Position numbers and translations under genes: made by a program. Below, one piece after another: positions 35,411-44,353 of a stretch of DNA of 64,000 bases. The notes beneath the pieces are model-generated. The model made no database searches and had not been told where the DNA came from. It saw nothing but the letters and a program-made list of their open reading frames with translations. The stretch is from Cyclobacterium salsum. Its GTDB lineage: Bacteria; Bacteroidota; Bacteroidia; Cytophagales; Cyclobacteriaceae. Where the stretch lies: positions 368,058 through 432,057 of the forward strand of contig NZ_WNKG01000007.1 in NCBI RefSeq assembly GCF_010119245.1. Reading direction: 5' to 3'. The first letter of the stretch is position 1, and every line of letters begins with the position of its first letter.

Positions 35411-35648
35411 GCACGTATTACAGTTTATTGAAGAAAACGATGAAGACTGGGTGGTGGAAACCATTGAACTGCTGGAATCCATGACGGAGATTAGCACGCT
35501 TAAGGACGAGGAATTGGATGTCATAGGCGAGTTGCTTTCGAATTTGTCAGGAACACTGGAGGTCAACCAGATGATTAAAGATGGAGCCGATAAAAAGGAG
35601 GCCATGAATACCTTTATGAAACGCGTGGTAGGCTCCATTGATAAGTAA
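35388..35648 (+). CDS. DUF6952-like small protein
   Basis: 86 aa (two adjacent ATGs, 35388 and 35391), overlapping the thioredoxin stop. The pattern LPIIKHVLQFIEENDEDWVVETIELLE, then LKDEELDVIGELLSN and KKEAMNTFMKRVVGSIDK, resembles the DUF6952 family of Bacteroidota, usually coupled to this thioredoxin. Function unknown; its pairing suggests a redox partner. Confidence 0.75.
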   Translation: MMRLPIIKHVLQFIEENDEDWVVETIELLESMTEISTLKDEELDVIGELLSNLSGTLEVNQMIKDGADKKEAMNTFMKRVVGSIDK

Positions 35649-35711
35649 ATGCACTTTGAAAAAGTAGAAAAGTTGTTTATCACCCTAAATTAAATCTGCT
35701 ACAACGAAGTG

Positions 35712-35743
35712 TGAGGCATGTCCGATGGGCATGCCTTTTTTTT
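35712..35743 (+). terminator. Terminator after the thioredoxin operon
   Basis: AGGCATG, 8-base loop, GCATGCCT then a run of T. Confidence 0.75.
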
Positions 35744-35773
35744 CTACCTAACCCTGCTGAAACTACAAAATGA

Positions 35774-37741
35774 CTATTCGACAGAGGCTGTTGGTGCAAT
35801 GGAACTACTTTTCACCAAGACCAATGGCTCTTTAAATTTGCTTGAGATGATGTCTATCATGTACCTTAAGTCTGGGTAATCAACTGCCCCTATGATATGG
35901 GTTTTTACGCTAATTACGGCATTAACAGCCGCTATATTTTCTAGAACATTGACTACAAAATTGAAAGTGATTGCGCCACCTGGAAGCGTTATTGCGGTAT
36001 TTTCCGGGAAATCATCCAGGATATACCCTTCGGGAATTTTAATGTTGGTAGCATACCGATCTGTGAACGTATAGTTAAAATCGATGGGAAATGCCCGAGT
36101 GGAACTTATAAACGGATTGGATTGCCACCGCATTAGGTAAAATGGATTAATGTAAAGCGTGTTATCCCCGTTGAGTTCTTTGCTAGAAGTGTAGTTTATC
36201 GAAAGCTGATTCCTATATTTCTTGTTTTCATTAATGGATATCGTCTCTATGTTTTCCTGATTACCGGTAAATACAATTTTTTCGAATTCCTCCTGAGATA
36301 TCGTTTCATTTTGTTGAATGCCAAAGTTGTGTACATAGTCAAAATCCGTGACTTTGAGGGATGATTCTCTCTTTATGGTGTGTTCGTCTTCAAGGGTAAT
36401 ATCGGAGAAGGCATAATAACCGGATGAATGAGGTATTTGGATGTCAATCAGGCCACTATTCTCCTCCATCAATAAAAAACCTTGGTTGACAAGAAAATTT
36501 TCCGGCAAAAACCCAAAGGGTAGGTTAGGATCGGTTGCATCCAAAAAATAGATTTTATTTCCAATTAAGGAAACGATAATAAGTTCATTAAACTGATCCA
36601 TGTAAGGAAAAGGTACCAGATTGGACCGTCCATTTCCCTTGCTGCTAATCAGGACGGGAAATGCAACGATTCCGTATTGCCTTAGATGTGCCAGTAGTGA
36701 CAAATTAATTTCGGCTCTATCTCCATTTTTACTGGAAAGCATTTCAGAAAAGTCTTTAGAAGGAATGATTCTGGATATTCCGGAAAAATTATATTGACTG
36801 GAGGCGTATTCGTAAATGTCAGTTGCAAGCCTTAACGTGTCGTTTTCCGAAAGGCCTATTTCGTTAATGATGCCTGCTTCTTTTTTTGGCTCCAAAAAGC
36901 GTTCAAAATGATAGCTCCCGGTGAAGAAATCTGCTAAATCCTGCCAGGTATTAAACAGCTTTTTGTATGTATTAAAATCTATTCCAGAAATATCCATTTG
37001 CCCCATTTCGTAGCCTTCCAGTTGAAAGGCTACTTTCTCCAGGTAATCGGTATAGTGCGCCATGTAGGGCTCTGGTCTGAATGCGTTCAGATTTTCCAAC
37101 TCCCATCGATAATTGTTATTGGTATTTGTTAAGGAATTATGGCTGATCGTTTTGATTCCCTGACCAAACGTTTTGTATTTTAGAAAATCGGGGAAAGTAA
37201 TATCAAAAATGGATTTTAGTGTTGGAATTTCATTTTGGAATACCCAACCATCCAGAGAAATAACAGATTTATCTGTTTTCTCATATGAAAACTCCATGAT
37301 TGATCCGATTTGTACATTGGGAAAGGTAAATCTGATTTCATGCCATCCTTCACCGGCATCTGCCTCAAAAAAATCAGTTTTTGATAATTCTTCGATTTCA
37401 ATTTCTCCATTAGTGGAGTTAATTGTTTGGGCTTTTATTTTAAAAATGTCTTGAACCTTGTTTTCGCCTTTATAGTACCTCAATATGACATTGGCTTGTT
37501 CCTTACCGCTCTCTTTTAAAACTTTAATCCTTCGATGGATTTGATTATGTATAACGATTCCGGAGAAAAAACTATAACAAGATTCCTGCAACACGACAGC
37601 ATCGGCATCGGGCTCAAAATCCACTTCATTATAGCTAAACTCTAAATCACTGTACTTGCCGTAGCGCATCTCTTGGGCACCTAAAAGCATCGGGGCAAGA
37701 GTTAAAATTGCCAGGGATACTAAAAATCTTGAAGAAATCAT
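35774..37741 (-). CDS. DUF3857/transglutaminase-like protein, catalytic residues lost
   Basis: 655 aa with a signal peptide (MISSRFLVSLAILTLAPMLLGAQ). An N-terminal DUF3857 domain is followed by a transglutaminase-like region and a C-terminal beta region, as in the gene just upstream. At the places where the partner has Cys316 and His358, this protein has Arg342 (KNGDRAEINL) and Glu386 (QFNELIIV), so peptidase/transglutaminase chemistry is unlikely. DATDPNLPFGFLP aligns with the partner's ECTSSHLPAGFLG. The 4-base gap to the upstream gene means a common transcript. A binding role is inference. Confidence 0.85.
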   Translation of the reverse strand: MISSRFLVSLAILTLAPMLLGAQEMRYGKYSDLEFSYNEVDFEPDADAVVLQESCYSFFSGIVIHNQIHRRIKVLKESGKEQANVILRYYKGENKVQDIFKIKAQTINSTNGEIEIEELSKTDFFEADAGEGWHEIRFTFPNVQIGSIMEFSYEKTDKSVISLDGWVFQNEIPTLKSIFDITFPDFLKYKTFGQGIKTISHNSLTNTNNNYRWELENLNAFRPEPYMAHYTDYLEKVAFQLEGYEMGQMDISGIDFNTYKKLFNTWQDLADFFTGSYHFERFLEPKKEAGIINEIGLSENDTLRLATDIYEYASSQYNFSGISRIIPSKDFSEMLSSKNGDRAEINLSLLAHLRQYGIVAFPVLISSKGNGRSNLVPFPYMDQFNELIIVSLIGNKIYFLDATDPNLPFGFLPENFLVNQGFLLMEENSGLIDIQIPHSSGYYAFSDITLEDEHTIKRESSLKVTDFDYVHNFGIQQNETISQEEFEKIVFTGNQENIETISINENKKYRNQLSINYTSSKELNGDNTLYINPFYLMRWQSNPFISSTRAFPIDFNYTFTDRYATNIKIPEGYILDDFPENTAITLPGGAITFNFVVNVLENIAAVNAVISVKTHIIGAVDYPDLRYMIDIISSKFKEPLVLVKSSSIAPTASVE

Positions 37742-37745
37742 CGGA

Positions 37746-39575
37746 TTATAATTTGGTAAATATTAATTCTCCTGTTAATTTTTGTTGAATAGTTTTTATT
37801 AATTCTTTCTCTTCTTCCTCAGTAAGTGAGGCAGGTTTTTTGATTTCTACATGCTTTGTTATAACGATATCTTGTTCTCCGATTTGGATGAAAACGTTTA
37901 AGTCATAATTTTTCTCCTGAATGTTGATATTATCCGGGATGGATTCAATCGCCAACATCCGATGCTTTCTTATGCTAACTTCCTCCTCATATACGCCTGA
38001 CGAATTCCCTGTATCCTGATTCCAATTCAACCATGAAAGCGGAAGGAATACTCTTTTTCCCGTATTTCTAAAATACCTTAAAACAATACCGGAAAATTGG
38101 AGCAATGTTGAGATTTCTTGCCATTGAATAGTATTGTCCAGAAGCAATTCATTTATAACCAAACCATTATTTCCAATTTGTGCATTAAAGACATTGTAAA
38201 CTTCCGCTTCTTTTTTATCGAATGTTTTCATGGTTATGGTTTCTGCTGGAAATCCATGATAGCTTATTGTTCCGTCAATTTGTGCATTGCCATCCTCACG
38301 CAGAACGATGGAGGCGTTGATTTTGGTTCTATTAAAATCAGGATCCGAATAAGCAGGCGTATGGTCCATTTCTCCGCCCTCAGGAGTTATTACCAATACG
38401 TTTCTATTTTTAGTAAAAGAACCCAAAAAACCAGCAGGCAGGTGACTAGAAGTGCATTCTAACCAATATTTCTCTTGACCTAAGCTTACTCTTAAAATAG
38501 CGTGATTAAATTGATTTGAAGGAAAATGCTGATCAAATGTGGCATCATCGCCTGCCCTAACCAACGTGTATTGCGCATTTATTCCCACTTCTTCCAGCAT
38601 TGCCAGCATGAATAAGGTTAATCCTTTACAATCACCATATTTCTTCGATAGGACTTCTTCACTTGGCATGGGTCTCCAACCCCCTAACCCGAGTTGGATA
38701 CTCACATAGCGGTAATTTTTTTGAAGGTATTGATATAAAATCTGAATTTTTTCTTTTTCGTTTACAGCATCTTTTACCATGTGCTGAATTTCCTTCCTGA
38801 ATGACTCAGGTAGCTCGGATCTTCCCTGGTTCAGTTGGTAAAACCACAAACCAAAATCCTTCCAGGTATCCATGTCGGCTTTAAAACCATCCATGCTAAA
38901 CTTTTCTGGTGCCAGCGTTATTGTCGTGAGGGATGATTCTTCTGTACCCCTATCAGTAGGAGGTACATTAGCTACGGTCCAGGAAAGCATTTGGGTTTCT
39001 CCATCGGATTTTTGGTTGAAATCGCCCTCGAATAGTTGGGACTTATGGCGAATTCCCAGGGCGGTGGGATAATTAATTTCCAAACTTGCGGTCTCTACGC
39101 TTTGGTTATGGTAGTTTTGTGGATGCCAGATGGGGAAATAAAAATTTCCGGATTTTTTGATAGTAACAGCCATTTCTACCCTAACGGGAAAAGTAGAGGG
39201 CTCCATAGTGAAATACTTCAAAACAATGTCTTGGTAAATGGACCCATTATCGATGACTGATCTTTCTTTAAGGTCTTTTGATTTAATTTTTTTTAGGGTT
39301 TTGCCATTAATCGGATTAATTATCTGAACTTCAAAATGGTCAAGGGTGGTAAATTGATCTATAAAGAGCTGATAGGAGGCATGGGATATCCCTCTTGCAT
39401 CAAATACGTTTGTGGTCTGGATTATTTCTATTTCATAAGAGTAATCTTCCAGTAAAGTAATTTTGTGCTGTTTTGTTACACTTGAATAAGACGGTATAGG
39501 TATTGGCTTGCCACAAACGATAATCGAAGGAATTATTAAATTAAAAAAAACACCAAAAATCAATAATCTAACCAT
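37746..39575 (-). CDS. DUF3857 domain protein with active-site transglutaminase-like domain
   Basis: 609 aa with a signal peptide. The N-terminal DUF3857 domain spans ~30-230. The transglutaminase core includes YGDCKGL (Cys316), FNHAILRV (His358) and WLECTSSHLPAGF (~371-383). The family is common in Bacteroidota periplasm; its substrate is unknown. Directly followed by the paralogue that lacks the Cys and His. Confidence 0.87.
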   Translation of the reverse strand: MVRLLIFGVFFNLIIPSIIVCGKPIPIPSYSSVTKQHKITLLEDYSYEIEIIQTTNVFDARGISHASYQLFIDQFTTLDHFEVQIINPINGKTLKKIKSKDLKERSVIDNGSIYQDIVLKYFTMEPSTFPVRVEMAVTIKKSGNFYFPIWHPQNYHNQSVETASLEINYPTALGIRHKSQLFEGDFNQKSDGETQMLSWTVANVPPTDRGTEESSLTTITLAPEKFSMDGFKADMDTWKDFGLWFYQLNQGRSELPESFRKEIQHMVKDAVNEKEKIQILYQYLQKNYRYVSIQLGLGGWRPMPSEEVLSKKYGDCKGLTLFMLAMLEEVGINAQYTLVRAGDDATFDQHFPSNQFNHAILRVSLGQEKYWLECTSSHLPAGFLGSFTKNRNVLVITPEGGEMDHTPAYSDPDFNRTKINASIVLREDGNAQIDGTISYHGFPAETITMKTFDKKEAEVYNVFNAQIGNNGLVINELLLDNTIQWQEISTLLQFSGIVLRYFRNTGKRVFLPLSWLNWNQDTGNSSGVYEEEVSIRKHRMLAIESIPDNINIQEKNYDLNVFIQIGEQDIVITKHVEIKKPASLTEEEEKELIKTIQQKLTGELIFTKL

Positions 39576-39869
39576 GACTTGCGATAAGTTGTATGGAAAA
39601 ATAAAAAATGGTTTTTAAATTTTAAACCTTTTATAAATTATATTTTATGCGTCAAAAATAGTAGATATTTTTAACAAATAAAATAACTCAATATTATTAT
39701 TTAGAAATGAGCTGGAAAATGAAAACTTCGGTCATCGCAAAAATTGAAGCAATTCAGGTTCCTGGTAGCCTGGTTTAGGGAAAGGTTATCCGGACCTGGC
39801 CCTTTCAAGCAATGAAGGGGTTTGGCTGGGGCGAGTAGGATTTTCTCCGCGAAAGAAAATTTATTGAAA

Positions 39870-40862
39870 TTAACGAGAGACCTGCTCCAAAAATGCCTTC
39901 AAGGCTACCCTCCAGTTGGGATCGGCATCCCAGCTGGTACCAATATACTGCTCGTTTCGTACCAAAAACCGGATAAAATATTTAACCACCACCCGGTCCG
40001 GCTGTTCACTAGCGGCTGGGTCCAGGCCCATGCTTTGCATAAGGTCCGCTTCCCGACCTTCCTGTTTCATAAGCAGAAACTGGACCCCATCCTGAATCAG
40101 TTCCTGATTGGATTTGGCTTCTGTCAGGAAGACTACGTCATGGGGGTAATTGGCCTCAAAGACCGATTCCATTCCTTCTCGTTCTGCCCGCTGTTCAGTG
40201 GCCACTTCTTGCTCCGGTTTTCCATAAATATCATGCCGGAATGTGGTGAGAAATCCTTCGTTTCCTGCAGCACCTGTGAGCAGGACACCCAGTTTAAAGG
40301 CATCCAGATTTAGCGGGTTCTCGGCAAGGTACCCACTTTGGGCGCTGTTGTTTTCCATGCCCGGGATGGGGGGATACTCGGGTACTTCGATTACCAGAAA
40401 ATTTTCGCTGCGCCTTCCGCTGTTCAGGGCCTCAATTTGATTTTTCAATCCCTCCAGATTTTCGGCAGATCCGGACCAGTTTTCTCCGGGTGCGATGATG
40501 TTTCCATTACCAGTAAAGGGAAATATATGGCTGTAAAATTGACCGTCATTTTTTCTTATCAGTAGGACAATATTTTGGACCAACCTTCGGGAAAAATAGG
40601 AAGCATAGCTGTTTTTAGTGGCATCCGAGAGAATAGCTTCCTCCAATTCATAATAGGCAATGGGATCCCCACCGGCGGCTATCAGCGATGGGTGTAATTC
40701 CTCGGCCAGTTCTTTCCAGGAGAAGGAAGGACTAGCCGTGGTGGAGGCAGAAACAAAAACGACTGATTTTCCGCTTAAAAACTGACCCACTACTTCGTTT
40801 TGGCCGATGCTTTGCAGGGAGGTTGAAAAAAGCAGGCCTGCGATAAGGATATATTTCGTCAA
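39870..40862 (-). CDS. Secreted protein of unknown function, TTG start proposed
   Basis: The longest frame starts at GTG 40910. A minus-strand TATATTCG box near there would put transcription start inside that extension, and TTG at 40862 gives a clean signal peptide (LTKYILIAGLLFSTSLQSIGQ), so I prefer TTG (330 aa). The rest has no recognised domain. SGKSVVFVSA...AEELHPSL, the segment EGFLTTFRHD and an acidic middle are visible. It is divergent from the M28 peptidase. Confidence 0.65.
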   Translation of the reverse strand: MTKYILIAGLLFSTSLQSIGQNEVVGQFLSGKSVVFVSASTTASPSFSWKELAEELHPSLIAAGGDPIAYYELEEAILSDATKNSYASYFSRRLVQNIVLLIRKNDGQFYSHIFPFTGNGNIIAPGENWSGSAENLEGLKNQIEALNSGRRSENFLVIEVPEYPPIPGMENNSAQSGYLAENPLNLDAFKLGVLLTGAAGNEGFLTTFRHDIYGKPEQEVATEQRAEREGMESVFEANYPHDVVFLTEAKSNQELIQDGVQFLLMKQEGREADLMQSMGLDPAASEQPDRVVVKYFIRFLVRNEQYIGTSWDADPNWRVALKAFLEQVSR

Positions 40863-40933
40863 CAAAATCAAATCTACAAGTGAAAGTTTAGTATTTTCAC
40901 GAATATACACAAGCCAATGTAAAATCTTCTGTT

Positions 40934-41833
40934 ATGAAAACGATTACCCCCCTTATTTTATTACTTTTTTGGGCCAGTCCCTGGATTGTTTCTGCTCAAC
41001 ATATAGACCGAAATACCTTAATAGAAGATATCCGGACACTTTCCTCCGATGCGATGGAAGGGCGAGCGCCGATGACAGCAGGAAGTGAAGCAGCAAGAAC
41101 TTACATCAGGGATCGCTTTGAATCCCTGGGCCTGAGTAGTCAGTTTCCAGAATTTTCCCAGCAATTTACATTAGATGCGAATCAGGCAGAAGAAGGAAAA
41201 GGAGTAAATGTATTGGGTTTTATACCCGGAACATCCACATCCGAAATCATTCTGGTGCTGGCTCACTACGACCATCTGGGAAAGAAAGGCGAAGTAATTT
41301 ACAACGGGGCTGATGACAACGCATCCGGTACGGCGGCGTTGTTGCAGATGGCTGGCTATTTTACTGAAAATACCCCCCGCCATTCCATGATTTTTGTAGC
41401 ATTGGATGCGGAGGAAAAAGGCCTATTGGGGGCAAGAGCCTTGATCCGTGATTTCCCTTTCCCTCTGAAAGACATCAAATTGGTAGTGAACATGGACATG
41501 ATTAGCAGGAGTGTGGATCAAACACTTTATGCGGTAGGTACCCGATTTTACCCCCAATTTCGGCCCTTTTTGGAAGCGGCAGCGGGTAGGTCCTCTATTC
41601 GGTTGGTTTTGGGAAATGATGGCGCACCAGGCGAAAAAGATTGGAGCCGGGCATCGGACCACGGGCCTTTTCATGAAAAAGACATTCCCTTTATTTATTT
41701 TGGAGTGGACGATCACAAGGATTACCATCAACCCAGCGATACCTTCGAAAACATACAACAGGAATTTTATACAAAAGCCTGCGATCTCATACTGGATACC
41801 CTTATTGGTATTGACCAAAGCATTACCGAATAA
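40934..41833 (+). CDS. Secreted M28 family zinc peptidase
   Basis: 299 aa with a signal peptide (SAQH). The co-catalytic zinc ligands of M28 are present: His111 in LAHYDHLG, Asp in NGADDNASG (127-128), Glu160-161 in DAEEKGLLG, Asp188 in NMDMISR and a late YHQPSDT His. It is an aminopeptidase-type enzyme acting in the periplasm or outside. It converges on the Wzi-like gene with an 11-base overlap. Confidence 0.9.
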   Translation: MKTITPLILLLFWASPWIVSAQHIDRNTLIEDIRTLSSDAMEGRAPMTAGSEAARTYIRDRFESLGLSSQFPEFSQQFTLDANQAEEGKGVNVLGFIPGTSTSEIILVLAHYDHLGKKGEVIYNGADDNASGTAALLQMAGYFTENTPRHSMIFVALDAEEKGLLGARALIRDFPFPLKDIKLVVNMDMISRSVDQTLYAVGTRFYPQFRPFLEAAAGRSSIRLVLGNDGAPGEKDWSRASDHGPFHEKDIPFIYFGVDDHKDYHQPSDTFENIQQEFYTKACDLILDTLIGIDQSITE

Positions 41834-43535
41834 GGTAAGTGAGTCCTAGCTGCCCAACGAAGGTGGTTTGATCTAATCCGGGTACGAAGTAAATTTCCGG
41901 ATGATTTTCCAGGTACCACTTGTAATTGAGGGTATTCACGTATTGAAATTTACCGGAAACCAGCAGGTTATCAAATCGCCATTCTGCTAAAAGGGACGGA
42001 ACAATATCCACGTACTTCCTCCGCCAATCTTTGATTTCTTCAAAGCGCTTGTAATAGAAATCATTGTTGTGGTTAATGTATTCCAATTCAAATCCCAAGC
42101 GGTTAAACCCTTTCACCCAGGCGGCATCGAGCGAAATCACGTTACTCCCGGGGCCATAGCCAAACCCTAAAACCTGGCCCTTATGGGTGTAACCGTGCCG
42201 AACGTGTGGATGGGTATACCAACTATTACGTGCTAAAATCACTTCCCGTACGGTCTGACCGGTTTGGGTCATTTCCATGCCGACCTGGAAAAATTCCTCC
42301 TCTCTTTTTAAAGGAATCAGATTTGAAAATCCAAAGGAAAAAGCCCTGTTTTTGTCCGGATTGATGAGGAAGTCGTAGAGACTTCTGCTGTTACCGTTAG
42401 AGCCGTATTCGCCATAAAATTCAAAATGACCACTGCTATCCATCCACCTAAAATAACCGGCACTTAATTGGTTTCTTTGGTCCACATTGGGTTTTGAGAT
42501 GCTTTCAGGTCCTTTTTCTCCGTTAAAAACGGGTAGGTAATCGGACAGTTGGTCCATGTCAGTGTGGTACATCTGCGAAACGGAACTAAATCCCAGAAAC
42601 AAACCAGGCAACCATTTGGGCTGAAAACTAAGTACCAGACCGGATAGGTAGCGCCAGTCTTCGTCCGGTCTTTTGGGAACGTAAAGCGGCGTATTGGCAT
42701 GGGAATAGTTTTGATGAGGAGGTTCAAATCCGGAAGATTGCAGCTTGCCTGCTATAAGCTGACCTTCAAAACTACCGATTGGCGTTTGAACGGGCTTCCG
42801 CGTGTTTAACGTCAGGTGGAGAAATCCTGGTGCATGGTTACTCATTAGTAGGGAACTTTTTCTTCCCGGTCCCCACCAGAGGTTTTCATTGGATATCCCT
42901 ACCGAAAATTCCCCGAGGTTGAGCCGAATGCTACTTTGTCCCAGGGATAGGTAGGTATAAGGAGATCCTCCAAAGCGTTCTGGAATGTCTGCAGTATTCA
43001 GCCATTCGTAATATTGTAACCAGGTACTTTCCCAATGGTCCAGCGGAAATCCCTGGAAATAGTTATTGGAGGCATGCATTACTTCTGGTTGGACTTGGAT
43101 ACTCAGCGGGCCGTATTCAAAATAAACCCCGGCATTAATCAGGTATTGCATGCCTTTGTTGGGAATCATGGGGCCATCGTTGATTCCAAAACCATAGGCA
43201 TCATTAAACTGAGACTTCATCATAAAGGGAAGTAATTGAAATCTCCCCTTGTTATCCTTGGTGCTGAAATTAAATTCTGACAGATCCTCATCTGTGAATG
43301 TTTCGTCCAGGTCCAGGCCATTGGACTTGTTAAAAACTTCTGTGGGATACAAGGGCCGGATCATAAAACTACTGGTTTCGGAGAGGTTTCCCAGCAATTG
43401 CTGCCGGCGCATGTAATCGCCATAAACCGGTAAATTCAAACTAACACTTTGACCAAGCAGGGTAGGAATGCTAGTCAAGAAACTAAGAAACAGCAAAGCA
43501 GTCGTTAAGAAAAAAGGGAATAGTTGTTTTCTCAT
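41823..43535 (-). CDS. Capsule assembly Wzi-family outer membrane protein
   Basis: 570 aa with a signal peptide (LLGQSVS). The family marker GISNENLWWGPGRKSSLLMSN and repeated membrane strands (YLSLGQSSIRLNLGEFSVGI) fit the Wzi-like barrel that holds capsule at the surface in E. coli. In Bacteroidota its polysaccharide partner is usually elsewhere; none is close here. Confidence 0.85.
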   Translation of the reverse strand: MRKQLFPFFLTTALLFLSFLTSIPTLLGQSVSLNLPVYGDYMRRQQLLGNLSETSSFMIRPLYPTEVFNKSNGLDLDETFTDEDLSEFNFSTKDNKGRFQLLPFMMKSQFNDAYGFGINDGPMIPNKGMQYLINAGVYFEYGPLSIQVQPEVMHASNNYFQGFPLDHWESTWLQYYEWLNTADIPERFGGSPYTYLSLGQSSIRLNLGEFSVGISNENLWWGPGRKSSLLMSNHAPGFLHLTLNTRKPVQTPIGSFEGQLIAGKLQSSGFEPPHQNYSHANTPLYVPKRPDEDWRYLSGLVLSFQPKWLPGLFLGFSSVSQMYHTDMDQLSDYLPVFNGEKGPESISKPNVDQRNQLSAGYFRWMDSSGHFEFYGEYGSNGNSRSLYDFLINPDKNRAFSFGFSNLIPLKREEEFFQVGMEMTQTGQTVREVILARNSWYTHPHVRHGYTHKGQVLGFGYGPGSNVISLDAAWVKGFNRLGFELEYINHNNDFYYKRFEEIKDWRRKYVDIVPSLLAEWRFDNLLVSGKFQYVNTLNYKWYLENHPEIYFVPGLDQTTFVGQLGLTYLIR

Positions 43536-43542
43536 CTGTCCA

Positions 43543-44223
43543 TTAGTTTACGGTCATGGTGCTTACCTGAATCCTTGCGATGGACCAGCTTTCATCACAA
43601 ACGGGGTCTGCTGCATTTTCTTGTTTCAATTCATCTCCACAGACGATTTCCAATTCATTTTCGTCGTGCCGAATGATTTTGGTTATTTGGTACCTGCTGG
43701 TCCAGCCGATGTCATTGCTGTATTGACAGCGACCGGGTAGGTTACTGCTCACGGCTTCCGTTTTAGGCTCGTAAAACCGGGGGTAATTATCCGGGTAGGA
43801 TTGGTACAGACAATAGGTGGACTCACAGGGACTGTTGGAAAAGGTCGTTTTCAATACCTGAATACCATCCAGATTCATGTACCAGAAATCAGGCCCCCCG
43901 ATATTGTCCGGGTTTCCATCCCAACTGTCATGGAGCAGCAGGTCAATGGTGACTTTAATGGTATTGTGGGATGGTAAATCCGGCAGCTTCAGTAAGATTT
44001 CCTCGTTGTGGAAATATCCTAAAACCGTGTCGTCGTTATAATCGAATAACCTTCCTTTCTCAAAATACACCAGGTCTGAATCCGAAAAATCATTATCATA
44101 GACCAGCACCTCATCGGTCAAGGTGTCTTCACATGAAAACAGGGAAGCGATCAAAAACAAAAAAAACGCTATTTCTGGTTTTTTTCTAACCGAATGGGAT
44201 GTTATCAGGGATGTAGGTTTCAA
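43543..44223 (-). CDS. Cys-rich lipoprotein of unknown function
   Basis: 226 aa. The signal SLFSC gives a lipid anchor at Cys31; an internal start is also possible. The mature part has further cysteines (PCESTYCLY, GRC, IVCGD, VCDESW) and a beta-rich pattern. I do not recognise it. It lies 7 bases upstream of the Wzi-like gene on the same strand, so they are probably one transcript. Confidence 0.65.
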   Translation of the reverse strand: MKPTSLITSHSVRKKPEIAFFLFLIASLFSCEDTLTDEVLVYDNDFSDSDLVYFEKGRLFDYNDDTVLGYFHNEEILLKLPDLPSHNTIKVTIDLLLHDSWDGNPDNIGGPDFWYMNLDGIQVLKTTFSNSPCESTYCLYQSYPDNYPRFYEPKTEAVSSNLPGRCQYSNDIGWTSRYQITKIIRHDENELEIVCGDELKQENAADPVCDESWSIARIQVSTMTVN

Positions 44224-44353
44224 TGTTTGGATTGACTAAGCATGCAGCGGAACTTCCATTTTGGAAACCCCAACTATCTGGTACGGACTAAATGACAAAT
44301 AAACGAAAATATATGCAATTCTTCACCAGAAAGGGACCTAATCCACTGGGAAT

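Noticed and set aside
42718..42736. tRNA-like GGTTCAAATCC word
   Set aside because: It lies inside the Wzi-like coding sequence and no cloverleaf arms surround it; no tRNA was found in the window.
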